Shown: positions 34,925-43,854 of the stretch, one piece after another | Layout: each line of letters begins with the position of its first letter | Position numbering within the stretch: the stretch's first letter is position 1 | Assembly: GCF_025165795.1 (NCBI RefSeq) | Contig: NZ_JAJAGO010000008.1 | Span: 186,001 to 250,000 of the forward strand | DNA from: Streptomyces gossypii | GTDB lineage: Bacteria > Actinomycetota > Actinomycetes > Streptomycetales > Streptomycetaceae | DNA: 64,000 bases | Direction: 5' to 3' | Notes under the pieces: model-generated | What the model saw: the letters and a program-made list of their open reading frames with translations, nothing else | Database searches by the model: none | Told to the model about the DNA's origin: nothing | Made by a program: the position numbers and the translations under genes

Positions 34925-35551
34925 GTGACAGCGACCGAGCAGACAGCAGAGGCGCGCCCGCGCGGCACGCGCCTGCCGCGCAGGGCCCGGCGCAACCAGC
35001 TCTTGGGGGCTGCCCAGGAGGTCTTCGTCGCACAGGGCTACCACGCGGCGGCCATGGACGACATCGCCGACCGGGCAGGCGTCAGCAAGCCGGTGCTCTA
35101 CCAGCACTTCCCGGGCAAGCTCGATCTGTACCTCGCGCTGCTCGACCAGCACTGCGAGTCGCTTCTCCAGGCGGTGCGCGCGGCTCTCGCGTCGACCTCC
35201 GACAACAAGCAGCGGGTCGGGGCGACGATGGACGCCTACTTCGCGTACGTCGAGGACGAGGGCGGCGCCTTCCGGCTGGTCTTCGAGTCCGACCTGACGA
35301 ACGAGCCGGCCGTGCGCGAGCGGGTCGACAAGGTGAGCCTCGACTGCGCGGAAGCGGTCAGCGAGGTCATCAGCGAGGACACCAAGCTGCCGCCGGAGCA
35401 GTCCATGCTGCTTGCGGTGGCGCTCTGCGGGATGGCCCAGATCACCGCCCGCTACTGGCTGGGTTCGGGCCAGCCGATCCCGCGCGACGCCGCCACCAAG
35501 CTGATCTCGTCGCTCTCCTGGCGCGGCATCGCGGGCTTCCCGCTGCAGTGA
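34925..35551 (+). CDS. TetR family transcriptional regulator
   Basis: A 208-residue TetR/AcrR-type repressor. Residues about 20-65 form the HTH (LLGAAQEVFVAQGYHAAAMD, then GVSKPVLYQHFPGKLDLY), and the rest is an all-helical ligand-binding domain. The GTG start at 34925 follows AGGGAGG by a good distance, so upstream ATG codons were not used. It lies directly upstream of DUF3107 on the same strand. Its ligand and operator are unknown; a target close by is plausible. Confidence 0.92.
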   Translation: MTATEQTAEARPRGTRLPRRARRNQLLGAAQEVFVAQGYHAAAMDDIADRAGVSKPVLYQHFPGKLDLYLALLDQHCESLLQAVRAALASTSDNKQRVGATMDAYFAYVEDEGGAFRLVFESDLTNEPAVRERVDKVSLDCAEAVSEVISEDTKLPPEQSMLLAVALCGMAQITARYWLGSGQPIPRDAATKLISSLSWRGIAGFPLQ

Positions 35552-35675
35552 CCGTGCGCGGCTGTTCGCTGACGGCATGGGGACACGATCACCGGTGCCC
35601 TCACAGGCGGGCTAACCTGTGCTGCGTACCGCGCGGCTGGCCGCGCACCCAACTGACCGTCGGAGGGACATAGCC

Positions 35676-35903
35676 GTGGAGGTCAAGATCGGCGTGCAGC
35701 ACGCGCCCCGCGAGATCGTCATCGAGAGCGGGCAGACCGCCGACGAGGTCCGGAGCGCAGTGGAATCGGCGCTCGCCAAGGACGGCACGCTCCTCTGTCT
35801 GGAGGACGAGCACGGTCGCAAGATCCTGGTCCCGTCCGACCGGGTCGCCTACGTGGAGATCGGCGAGCAGGCAGCCCGCAAGGTGGGCTTCGGCGCGATC
35901 TGA
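35676..35903 (+). CDS. DUF3107 family protein
   Basis: A 75-residue actinobacterial DUF3107 protein (VEVKIGVQHAPREIVIESGQ at the start, QAARKVGFGAI at the end). The GTG at 35676 is preceded by CGGAGGGA. DUF3107 genes typically sit next to a TetR gene, as here. No catalytic residues; function unknown. Confidence 0.88.
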   Translation: MEVKIGVQHAPREIVIESGQTADEVRSAVESALAKDGTLLCLEDEHGRKILVPSDRVAYVEIGEQAARKVGFGAI

Positions 35904-36079
35904 GCAGGCGATAAGCCCGCAAGGCGATAAACAGGCAAAACGTGCGAGAGCACGGAGGCGGCGGTCCGGCTGAGTCTCTGGGGGTGCGCCCCTCAGAATT
36001 CACCCGGTCCGCCGTTTCGTGCTGCCCCACCAGCGGGTAATACCGGATCGACCAGCTTGCACAGCGCTCGGGAGGTCAC

Positions 36080-36370
36080 ATGGTCTGGCAAGCGCTCAGC
36101 TCCGCGATCGTCGGCTTGGTGCTCGCCGGCGCCGCCGCCCACTGGCTGCCCGGCCGCTTCACGGACCGGACGCTGGTACTGGCCACGGGGCCCGCCGCGG
36201 GCCTGTTGGGCGGACTGATCGCCCGCATCGTCATCGGCGCGGGACACCCGGTGCCGACTCTGGTGATCGCTGCGGCTGTGAGTGTGGCAATACTCTCCCT
36301 GCTCCTCGGCGGGAACGTCCGGACGTCACCGTTCCGCCCGGAGGTCGCACCCCAGCCCCGCACCCCCTGA
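36080..36370 (+). CDS. Small membrane protein, hypothetical
   Basis: A 96-residue protein with probably three hydrophobic helices: VWQALSSAIVGLVLAGAAAHW, TLVLATGPAAGLLGGLIARI and PTLVIAAAVSVAILSLLLGG (written here as overlapping windows). The ATG follows GGGAGG by five bases. It ends in a short Pro/Arg tail and is convergent with a ferritin-like gene 72 bp away. I do not recognise a family. Confidence 0.72.
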   Translation: MVWQALSSAIVGLVLAGAAAHWLPGRFTDRTLVLATGPAAGLLGGLIARIVIGAGHPVPTLVIAAAVSVAILSLLLGGNVRTSPFRPEVAPQPRTP

Positions 36371-36442
36371 CGGCGCGGAGCGCGCGCCCTCCGGCGCTGC
36401 CGGGTGCGGGGTGCGGTGTGCGGTGCGGCCCCTACCGGCGCC

Positions 36443-37192
36443 CTACGCGGAGAGGCCGAGCGCGGCCATCCGCTTGGTGTGCGCCTCGGTGATGCGGGAG
36501 AACATCCGGCCCACCTCGGCGAGATCGAAGCCGTCCGCCACCCCGCCGACCAGCATCGTGGAGAGCGCGTCCCGCTCCGCGACGACCCGCTGAGCCTGCG
36601 AGAGCGCCTCGCCCATCAGCCGTCGCGCCCAGAGTGCCAGTCGGCCCCCCACGCGCGGATCGGCCTCGATCGCGGCCCGTACCTTCTCCACCGCGAAGTT
36701 GGAGTGGCCCGTGTCGTCGAGTACCCGCAGCACCAGCGCGCGGGTGTCCGTGTCGAGTCTGGCCGCGACCTCCCGATAGAAGTCGGAGGCGATCGAGTCG
36801 CCGACGTAGGCCTTGATCAGGCCCTCCACCCAGTCGGACGGCGCCGTCTGCCGGTGGAACTCGTCGAGTGCCGCGGCGAACGGCTCCATCGCGGCCGTGG
36901 GATCCGCATCGATGTCCGAGAGCCGCTCACGCAACTGGTCGAAGTGCTGGAACTCTGCCGACGCCATCGCCGCCAGCTGCGCCTTGTCGGCGAGCGAGGG
37001 CGCCAGCTTCGCGTCCTCGGCCAGCCGCTCGAAGGCGGACAGCTCGCCGTACGCCAGCGCTCCCAGCAGATCGACTACCGCGGCGCGGTACTGCGGGTCG
37101 GCGGCGGCACGCGCCCAGTCCTGGGCCGCGATCCCGGTGGGCTCCGCGGCGGTGGGCGCCGATTCGGCGGGGGTTGTGTCAGACGTCTCCAT
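36443..37192 (-). CDS. Ferritin-like domain protein (MiaE-like)
   Basis: A 249-residue protein whose core is a ferritin-like four-helix bundle: LGALAYGELSAFERLAED, then AMASAEFQHFDQLRERL, with Glu and His spaced as di-iron ligands, and later DDTGHSNFAVEK. Databases often call such genes tRNA-(ms2io6A)-hydroxylase, but the actinobacterial proteins are not shown to modify tRNA. The N-terminal 20 residues are low-complexity Ala/Pro/Thr. ATG at 37192. It is divergent from the DEAD-box helicase across a 416-bp spacer. Confidence 0.82.
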   Translation of the reverse strand: METSDTTPAESAPTAAEPTGIAAQDWARAAADPQYRAAVVDLLGALAYGELSAFERLAEDAKLAPSLADKAQLAAMASAEFQHFDQLRERLSDIDADPTAAMEPFAAALDEFHRQTAPSDWVEGLIKAYVGDSIASDFYREVAARLDTDTRALVLRVLDDTGHSNFAVEKVRAAIEADPRVGGRLALWARRLMGEALSQAQRVVAERDALSTMLVGGVADGFDLAEVGRMFSRITEAHTKRMAALGLSA

Positions 37193-37608
37193 AGCTGCAC
37201 GATAGCCCGCGTCACCTGGACCGGAAGCCCCGTGCCCGCCGCCGGCCCCGCCCCAGGGAACTCGTACACAACAATCGCCCCGGTACACATGCGCGGATCC
37301 GGGGTACAGTGATATTGGCCCGCCGACCACCGGTGGGCTCAACGCATACGCGGATGCCCGGTCGGTGGCCCGATCGGCTCCGACCCGCAAGCCCTCCCGC
37401 GCGGCTGTGCTCCCCGTACGGCCTGCGGATCCAGAGGGACCGCTCGCGCGAAATGAGCGCTTGAGCGAGAGCTAGTGGTCCCGCACCGTCCGGCGGGCCG
37501 AGGCCACCGTGGCCGCCGCCACCCGGTGCGGTACGACCCTCTCCTCGCTCCGCTGGGGAATCTCCCCTTCGCCGCCTCAGCCCGCGTCACACAGAAGAGG
37601 ACAAGCTC
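37193..37608. promoter_or_regulatory. Divergent intergenic region, helicase leader
   Basis: 416 bp between the ferritin-like gene and the DEAD-box helicase. It holds GTACAC repeats near 37265-37310 and a CCCCGG/CCGGGG pair near 37280-37305. I see no coding frame with a credible start. In the helicase frame there is a stop at 37462-37464 and no ATG, GTG or TTG between it and 37702. A long leader is plausible. Confidence 0.5.
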
Positions 37609-39279
37609 CTGTCCACCACGTTTCGAGATCTCGGAATCCTCTCCGAGACGGCCGAGGCCCTTGAAGCCGTCGGCATCACCTCTCCGTTCCCCATCCAGGA
37701 GATGACACTCCCGGTCGCCCTTTCGGGTAACGACGTCATCGGCCAGGCCAAGACCGGCACCGGCAAGACGCTGGGCTTCGGGCTGCCGCTGCTGGAGGCC
37801 GTCACCGTCCCCGCCGACGTCGAGTCCGGCAGGGCCAAGCCCGAGCAGCTGACGGACGCGCCGCAGGCGCTCGTCGTCGTCCCGACGCGTGAGCTGTGCC
37901 AGCAGGTCACCAACGACCTCCTCACCGCGGGCAAGGTGCGCAACGTCCGGGTGCTCCCCATCTACGGCGGTCGTGCCTACGAGCCGCAGGTCGAGGCCCT
38001 GAGGAAGGGTGTCGACGTGATCGTGGGCACCCCCGGGCGCCTGCTCGACCTGGCCGGTCAGCGGAAGCTGGACTTGTCCCACGTCCGGTCGCTCGTGCTG
38101 GACGAGGCGGACGAGATGCTCGACCTGGGCTTCCTGCCTGACGTCGAGAAGATCATCCAGCTGCTGCCGGTGAAGCGTCAGACGATGCTCTTCTCGGCCA
38201 CCATGCCCGGCCAGGTGATCTCGCTCGCCCGGCGCTACATGAGCCAGCCCACCCACATCCGCGCCTCCGAGCCGGACGACGTGGGCCAGACCGTCGCCAA
38301 CACCAAGCAGCACGTGTTCCGGGCGCACAACATGGACAAGCCGGAGCTGCTCTCCCGCATCCTGCAGGCCGACGACCGCGGACTGGTGATGGTCTTCTGC
38401 CGCACCAAGCGGACCGCCGCCGACATCGCCGACCAGCTCGCCCGGCGCGGTTTCGCCTCGGGCGCCGTCCACGGCGACCTCGGCCAGGGGGCACGCGAGC
38501 AGGCGCTGCGCGCCTTCCGCAACGGCAAGGTCGACGTACTGGTCTGCACGGACGTGGCAGCGCGCGGCATCGACGTCGACGGCGTCACCCACGTGATCAA
38601 CTACCAGACTCCCGAGGACGAGAAGACCTATCTCCACCGCATCGGCCGCACCGGCCGGGCGGGCGCGGCCGGCATCGCCGTGACGCTGGTCGACTGGGAC
38701 GACATCCCCCGCTGGCAGCTGATCAACAAGGCGCTGGAGCTGGACTTCCACGACCCGCCGGAGACCTACTCCACCTCGCCGCACCTCTACGAGGCGATGG
38801 ACATCCCCGCGGGCACCAAGGGCATACTGCCGCGCGCCGAGCGCACTCGCGCCGGACTCTCCGCCGAACAGGTCGAGGACCTGGGCGAGCCGGGCTCCCG
38901 AGGCCGCGGGCGCAAGCCCGTGGAGGAGAAGCCGCAGCGTACGCGCGCCCCGCGCGAGCGCCGCCGCACCCGCAGCGGCAGGACACTCGACGGCGAGGCG
39001 GCACCCGCCGCGCAGACCGCGGTGGACACCGCCGCGGGCACCGCACACACAGGCAGCACCACGGACGGCCCGGCCGCCGCCGGCACGGAGGGCGAGGCGT
39101 CCGCGCCGCGCGCCCCGCGACGTCGCCGCCGCGCCCGCCCGGCCACCGCGGACGCGGCTCCGGCCACCATCACCGCCGCTCCGGCCGCCGCCGACGCGCA
39201 GGGCACCGGGGACGAGGCGGCCCGCAAGCCGCGTCGCCGCCGCCGCGCCCGTACGAAGCCGGAGGCTTCGGACAGCTGA
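37609..39279 (+). CDS. DEAD-box RNA helicase, apparent CTG start
   Basis: A 556-residue DEAD-box helicase if started at CTG 37609. The conserved Q motif (F5, GITSPFPIQ with Q30) lies upstream of the first ATG at 37702 (residue 32), so an ATG start would delete an essential ATP-binding element. In frame between the stop at 37462 and 37702 there is no ATG, GTG or TTG, whereas CTG 37609 has AGAGGA seven bases before it. Other motifs: AKTGTGKT near 46, PTRELCQQV, DEADEM at 165, SATMPG, and HRIGRTGRAG. The C-terminal 130 residues are Arg/Ala-rich and basic, a probable RNA-binding tail. Confidence 0.88.
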   Translation: MSTTFRDLGILSETAEALEAVGITSPFPIQEMTLPVALSGNDVIGQAKTGTGKTLGFGLPLLEAVTVPADVESGRAKPEQLTDAPQALVVVPTRELCQQVTNDLLTAGKVRNVRVLPIYGGRAYEPQVEALRKGVDVIVGTPGRLLDLAGQRKLDLSHVRSLVLDEADEMLDLGFLPDVEKIIQLLPVKRQTMLFSATMPGQVISLARRYMSQPTHIRASEPDDVGQTVANTKQHVFRAHNMDKPELLSRILQADDRGLVMVFCRTKRTAADIADQLARRGFASGAVHGDLGQGAREQALRAFRNGKVDVLVCTDVAARGIDVDGVTHVINYQTPEDEKTYLHRIGRTGRAGAAGIAVTLVDWDDIPRWQLINKALELDFHDPPETYSTSPHLYEAMDIPAGTKGILPRAERTRAGLSAEQVEDLGEPGSRGRGRKPVEEKPQRTRAPRERRRTRSGRTLDGEAAPAAQTAVDTAAGTAHTGSTTDGPAAAGTEGEASAPRAPRRRRRARPATADAAPATITAAPAAADAQGTGDEAARKPRRRRRARTKPEASDS

Positions 39280-39446
39280 TCCGTCCGGTCGAGGGGAGCG
39301 CGCTGATCGAGCCGCTCCCGCTCGTCCAGCCGATCCTGCCCGGTTCGCGCCCCATCTCGCGCCCCGGTTCGCGCCGCCCGGTTCCCCTCGCGAGGGACCG
39401 GGCTTCGCTCGTTCCCGGCTCGCCGCAGACGGTAGCGTCCTCCCGT

Positions 39447-40346
39447 ATGAGCCGACCGCCGACCCTCGACCTGCCCGACGGCACCCGTGCGTCCCGGATG
39501 GCCACCCGGCGCGGTGACTTCGCCGTGCACGACATCGGACGGGCGGAGCACGGCACCGTCCTTCTGGTGCCCGGATACACCGGCAGCAAGGAGGATTTCC
39601 TCGGGCTGCTGAAGCCGGTCGCCCAAGCGGGCTTCCGGGCCGTCGCGGTCGACGGCCGCGGCCAGCACGAGTCGGGCGGTCCGCGTGACGAGACCGCGTA
39701 CGCGCGGGACGAGCTGGCCGACGACCTGCTGGCGCAGGCGGAGGCACTCGGTGGCCGGGTCCATCTGGTGGGCCACTCGCTCGGCGGTCTGATCGCACGC
39801 TCGGCGGTACTGCGTGACGCGTCCCCGATCGCCTCGCTCACTCTGATGAGCAGCGGCCCGGCGGCCATCTCACGCTCCCAGCAGCTCCGGGTCAGGCTGC
39901 TGCTGAAGGGGCTGGCCGTACTGGACATGGAGACCGTGTGGCGGGCGATGCGGGTGTTCGACAGGTTTTCGGGCCCAGCCGCGAAGAGCCCGCTGGAGCC
40001 GGTGAACGAGGCCGTGCCCCCGGCCGTCCTCGCGTTCCTGCACCAGCGCTGGCTCAACACCGTGCCGGAGCAGCTGAAGGCAACCGGCCGGCAGCTGCTC
40101 AAGGAGCCCGACCGGGTCGCCGAACTGGCCAGGGTCCCGATGCGGATGCATGTGCTGTCCGGGGAGCGGGACGACGCCTGGCCGGTGGCCTGGATGGACG
40201 AGATGGCGCGGCGCCTCCGGGCCCGGCGCACCGTCATCGCGGGTGCGCAGCACTCGCCGAACGCGGACCGGCCACTGGAGACGGCCCGCGAGCTGGTGAG
40301 CGGCTGGCACGCGGCAGCCGAGCCGCATCCGCCGGACAGACCCTAA
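39447..40346 (+). CDS. Alpha/beta hydrolase
   Basis: A 299-residue alpha/beta hydrolase. LLVPGYTGSKEDF near residue 35 is the oxyanion-hole loop, VGHSLGGLIA near 110 the nucleophile elbow, and GAQHSPNADRP near 270 the catalytic His region. No secretion signal. Substrate unknown. Its last four bases overlap the end of convergent marC, with no hairpin in between, so the two transcripts must overlap. Confidence 0.9.
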   Translation: MSRPPTLDLPDGTRASRMATRRGDFAVHDIGRAEHGTVLLVPGYTGSKEDFLGLLKPVAQAGFRAVAVDGRGQHESGGPRDETAYARDELADDLLAQAEALGGRVHLVGHSLGGLIARSAVLRDASPIASLTLMSSGPAAISRSQQLRVRLLLKGLAVLDMETVWRAMRVFDRFSGPAAKSPLEPVNEAVPPAVLAFLHQRWLNTVPEQLKATGRQLLKEPDRVAELARVPMRMHVLSGERDDAWPVAWMDEMARRLRARRTVIAGAQHSPNADRPLETARELVSGWHAAAEPHPPDRP

Positions 40347-40951
40347 CCGTGGCCCTGGATGAACTGGGTGACGCCGTTCGCGATCTGCTGGACCGCGATC
40401 GCCGACAGCAGCATGCCCGAGAGCCGGGTCACCAGCACCACGCCGCCGTCCTTGATGACCCGGATGATCAGCAGCGAATACCGCATCACCAGCCACAGCA
40501 CCACGTGCATGGCCACGATCGCCGTCCACACGGACAGCTGCCCGCCCCAGCCGTCCGCGTGCCGGACCGCGAGGATCACCGACACGATCGCGCCCGGCCC
40601 GGCCAGCAGCGGCATCCCCAGCGGCACGAGCGCGGCGTTCACGTCCTTCGTCTGGGTCGGCTCCTCGGTCTTGCCGGTGAGCAGGTCGAGTGCGACGAGC
40701 AGCAGGAGAAGCCCGCCCGCGACCATCAGCGCGGGCACGGAGACATGGAGGTAGTCGAGGATCTGCTGCCCGCAGAGCCCGAACACCGTGATCACCCCGA
40801 AGGCGACGGTCGTCGCCTGGAGCGCCATCCGGCGCTGCGCCTTGGCGGGCCGCCCGGAGGACAGGGCGAGGAAGACCGGGGTGATCCCGGGCGGGTCCAT
40901 GATCACAAAAAGGGTGACAAACACGGATCCGAAGACGGCGAACTCGAACAC
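40343..40951 (-). CDS. MarC family membrane protein
   Basis: A 202-residue integral membrane protein with six hydrophobic helices and the MarC-family phrases FVTLFVIMDPPGITPVFLAL and PLGMPLLAGPGAIVSVIL. Despite the historical name, MarC proteins are not shown to cause multiple antibiotic resistance; function is unknown. GTG start. It is downstream of a PHP-domain gene on the same strand, separated by 146 bp. Confidence 0.92.
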   Translation of the reverse strand: MFEFAVFGSVFVTLFVIMDPPGITPVFLALSSGRPAKAQRRMALQATTVAFGVITVFGLCGQQILDYLHVSVPALMVAGGLLLLLVALDLLTGKTEEPTQTKDVNAALVPLGMPLLAGPGAIVSVILAVRHADGWGGQLSVWTAIVAMHVVLWLVMRYSLLIIRVIKDGGVVLVTRLSGMLLSAIAVQQIANGVTQFIQGHG

Positions 40952-41097
40952 AGCGATGCCTTGCGTGAGGGGAAACGGGAGAACGGGATACGGGAACGTG
41001 GGGACACGCCCGGCGCACGCGGACGAGGGGCGGCAGGGCGACGAAGCCGCCGGAAGGCGGCACGGAGCCCGGTGTGCTCTGGGGTGGCGCGGGTCCG

Positions 41098-41943
41098 TCA
41101 GCCGGTGACCGGCGCGACGCCTGAGCCGCGCGCGGCGATCTCGGCGTAGACCTCGGGGGTGGTGGTGTGCTCACCGAGCACACAGGTCTTGTTGCGCCCG
41201 TGGTAGTCGCTGGAGCCGGTGGCCAGCAGTCCGAGGTCTCCAGCGATGCCGTGCACCCGCGCGCGGACGGCGGGCTCGTGATCCATGTGGTCGGCTTCCA
41301 GGCCGTCGAGCCCGGCGGCGGCCAGTTCGGCGAGTACCGCCTCGGACACGCACTCGCCCCGCTTGGCAGCGAGCGGGTGCGCGAAGACGGAGACGCCCCC
41401 GGCGCCCTTGATCAGCCGGATGGCGTCGAACGGGTCCAGCTCGTGCTTCTCCACGTAGGCGCGGCCGTCGTTCGCGAGCCACTCGGCGGTGAAGGCGTCC
41501 GAGACGGTCTCCACGACACCCTGTTCGACCATGGCCATGGCGATGTGCGGGCGTCCGACCGCGCCGTTCGAGGCGATCTCGGCGACCCGCTCCCAGGTGA
41601 CCGGCACGCCCAGCGCCTGGAGCTTCTCCACCATGCCCTGCGCCCGCGGCAGCCGGTCGTCGCGCACCAGCTCGCGCTCGCGGGCCAGGTCCGGCTCGTC
41701 GGGGTCGAAGAGGTAGGCGAGCATGTGCAGGCTGATGTCACCGAAGCGGCAGGACAGCTCGGCACCGGTCACCAGGGTGAGTCCGGCGGGCAGCACACGC
41801 CTCGCGTCGGCGTGCCCGGCGACGGTGTCGTGATCGGTGAGGGCGACGACGTCCAGCCCGGCCGCCGCGGCGTTGCGTACCAGTTCGGCGGGTGTGTCGG
41901 TGCCGTCCGAGGCAGTGGAGTGGGTGTGCAGATCGATGCGCAC
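41098..41943 (-). CDS. PHP domain phosphoesterase
   Basis: A 281-residue PHP-domain metal hydrolase. Metal ligands are visible: DLHTHSTASDGT at the N-terminus, LTDHDTVAGHADA near 35, GRPHIAMAM near 130, VFAHPLA near 190 and a late GSSDYHGRN. It resembles TrpH/YciV-type enzymes, which remove phosphate from 3',5'-nucleotides or trim RNA 5' ends. Substrate here unknown. GTG start, cytoplasmic, alone in its orientation before marC. Confidence 0.92.
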   Translation of the reverse strand: MRIDLHTHSTASDGTDTPAELVRNAAAAGLDVVALTDHDTVAGHADARRVLPAGLTLVTGAELSCRFGDISLHMLAYLFDPDEPDLARERELVRDDRLPRAQGMVEKLQALGVPVTWERVAEIASNGAVGRPHIAMAMVEQGVVETVSDAFTAEWLANDGRAYVEKHELDPFDAIRLIKGAGGVSVFAHPLAAKRGECVSEAVLAELAAAGLDGLEADHMDHEPAVRARVHGIAGDLGLLATGSSDYHGRNKTCVLGEHTTTPEVYAEIAARGSGVAPVTG

Positions 41944-42081
41944 GGGGCGGGACTCCAGGGCTGCGGCTTCGGACGGCGGACGGCGGACCTCTTCACTCTA
42001 CCGGGCCCGTCTGAGCCGTCCGGCCCTGCCCGGAGCACCTCCCGGAGCTTGCCCGCTCCGGAATCCCAGCTGCCCGGGGCC

Positions 42082-42720
42082 TCAGCCCAGGATGCGGGGC
42101 GAGAGTGCCCCTATCGGCAGCAGATCGACCTCGGCACCGGCGTCCCGCAGGTCGGTGAGCACCAGTTCGTCGTAGAGCAGCAGCCCGGACTGCTCCGGCC
42201 AGACGATCGCCCACAGCCACAGGCCGCGCGCCTCTCCGGCGAAGACGGCACGGTCGTCCGGTGCGTCACCGACATGCCAGAGCGGGGTGGGCCTCCCGGC
42301 CGCCAGCACCTTGACGGGCGGGGGCTTGTCGACGCACATGTAGGGGCCCGGGTCGGGGCCGTCGAGACCGGCGTATCTGGCACCGAGCCCGACACCGAGC
42401 TCCTCGGCCACCAGCAGCAGTTCGCCGGGACCGCCGAGAGGGCCGGGACCGGAGCAGGCGACCACGGTGGCCCGGCCGCCGCTGCGGTCGTCACCCGCGC
42501 ACGCCACACCCGTGAACAGCCAGCCGACGGGAAGCGGCCAGGGCATCCACACCGGTACCTTCGTCCGGCCGACGACGACGGCAAGCGCCTCCACGCTGGG
42601 CGGGATGACCGGCTGCAGGGGGTGCACGGTGCCGTGCACGTCGCACTGCCAGGAGTCGGCGAAGAGACCGGGCGCCCTGACCCGGCCACCACATTTCGGG
42701 CAACTGGGTTCGCCCCTCAT
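42082..42720 (-). CDS. DUF6758-like protein with N-terminal zinc ribbon
   Basis: A 212-residue actinobacterial protein beginning MRGEPSCPKCGGRVRAPG, where CxxC and a further Cys (WQCDVHG) make a probable zinc ribbon. The rest has conserved aromatic motifs (VPVWMPWPLPVGWLFTG, then LWLWAIVWPEQSG) with no known catalytic pattern. From memory this matches DUF6758. It is 75 bp downstream of the SUFU-domain gene on the same strand. Function unknown. Confidence 0.78.
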   Translation of the reverse strand: MRGEPSCPKCGGRVRAPGLFADSWQCDVHGTVHPLQPVIPPSVEALAVVVGRTKVPVWMPWPLPVGWLFTGVACAGDDRSGGRATVVACSGPGPLGGPGELLLVAEELGVGLGARYAGLDGPDPGPYMCVDKPPPVKVLAAGRPTPLWHVGDAPDDRAVFAGEARGLWLWAIVWPEQSGLLLYDELVLTDLRDAGAEVDLLPIGALSPRILG

Positions 42721-42795
42721 GAAGCACCACGGTCCTACCCAGCCGCTCCCGAGTCAAGGACGATCACCTGACTGAACGTCCGGGTGTAATTCACA

Positions 42796-43386
42796 TCAGT
42801 CGTTCAGCGGTACGGACCCCCGCTGCGGACTGCGCAGGTCCGTTCCGTGCCGGAGCCAGCGCTCCTCCAGCGCCGCCGCACCGTGGACCCTCTTCCACGC
42901 GGCCTCGTTGGGCGTCATCGGCAGCAGCGGCAGGAACCGCACCGGCTCCAGCGGCTCGTCCAGCTCCAAGTCCGCCACGAGACCGCCCCCTGCGGCCACC
43001 AGCACCGAGGTGAACGGCGCCGACGGCCACAGCGGCTCCCCCACATCCAGCGAGGCACCGGGGGCCACGACCACGCCCTCCACCTGCGGCGAGGCGGCCA
43101 GCATGGCGAGCGCACGCAGCACCTGGTCGACGGCGCCACCGGGCACCACCCGTACGGACAGCAGGAGTTCGGCACGCGGACCGCGATCCGGATCTGCGAG
43201 GACGGCGGCCGGATCGGTCATCGGCGCGGCGGACATGCCCAGCGTGGCGTAACGCGCCACGCCCTCGTCCAGGAAGCGCAGGACCTCGATGCGCTCGGTG
43301 CCCAGGAAGGTGACCGAAGCGCGCGCGTCGGGCTCACCGAGCGCGGTGCGCAGCCTGGTCTCGACGAGTCGAACAACATCCACCAT
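42796..43386 (-). CDS. Suppressor-of-fused (SUFU) domain protein
   Basis: A 196-residue protein with the bacterial SUFU fold: FLGTERIEVLRFLDEGVARY near residue 30, LPMTPNEAAWKR near 160 and a C-terminal DLRSPQRGSVPLND. Such domains occur in bacterial immunity proteins but also as stand-alone housekeeping genes, and no toxin is adjacent here. The ATG at 43386 is chosen because family similarity begins at once; an earlier in-frame start adds 16 atypical residues. Function unknown. Confidence 0.82.
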   Translation of the reverse strand: MVDVVRLVETRLRTALGEPDARASVTFLGTERIEVLRFLDEGVARYATLGMSAAPMTDPAAVLADPDRGPRAELLLSVRVVPGGAVDQVLRALAMLAASPQVEGVVVAPGASLDVGEPLWPSAPFTSVLVAAGGGLVADLELDEPLEPVRFLPLLPMTPNEAAWKRVHGAAALEERWLRHGTDLRSPQRGSVPLND

Positions 43387-43854
43387 ACGAGGAGCATAGG
43401 ACGCGTGACGAGTCGGCGAAGGGCAGCACGGCATGGCCGAAACGCCACCTGAGCGCTACGGCGAGTGTTACCGTTGACCGCTGGTCAAGGCTTGTGCAGT
43501 TCGTCCCCTACGGGGGACCGGCCGGAGGAGGTGGGGTTGTCATGGATCCGAGTCGACCGTGTAGTACCAACCGCTCTTCCGTAGCGCACCCGCGTTCCCG
43601 CGACTGAGATCCTTCCTCCCCCACCGCCTTCGCGGTGAAACTTCTGACAGGGATCTTTTATCTCCGGCTGCGCGTGCCGGAAGAGCGTTGAGCTTCGCTC
43701 GCTTCTCCCACCGTCCGTGAAGGCCGTCCCGGCGTTCCGCGCGGTGCCCGCTTTGCAGGCCTCCGAACCCGGGCGACGCCGCCGGCCCGTAGGCCCCCAT
43801 TCCGGGCAGCGTTGCGCCCGCCGCCGGCGGCTCGGCACCTCCAAGGAGCCCGGC
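43387..43854. promoter_or_regulatory. Divergent spacer with structured corA leader
   Basis: 468 bp between the SUFU gene and corA. TTGACCgctGGTCAA (43474-43488) is a perfect inverted repeat and includes a -35-like TTGACC. Further on, AGATCC and GGATCT (about 43606-43655) enclose an ACCGC/GCGGT hairpin and are followed by TTTTAT. A CCGGC/GCCGG hairpin and a GAGCG/CGCTC hairpin follow. It is not a recognisable M-box. I see no convincing gene. Confidence 0.5.

Noticed and set aside
36443-37192. Firm naming as MiaE tRNA hydroxylase
   Set aside because: Only the ferritin-like fold is visible; the tRNA-modifying role is not supported.
42796-43386. SUFU-domain gene as an immunity protein of a toxin system
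   Set aside because: No toxin, polymorphic toxin cassette or secretion gene is adjacent.
43600-43760. M-box magnesium riboswitch upstream of corA
   Set aside because: The conserved M-box core sequences are not present, although the leader is structured.
43540-43800. An 86-codon minus-strand frame in the corA leader
   Set aside because: Atypical composition, no ribosome site and no recognisable domain; it covers the hairpins better explained as leader.
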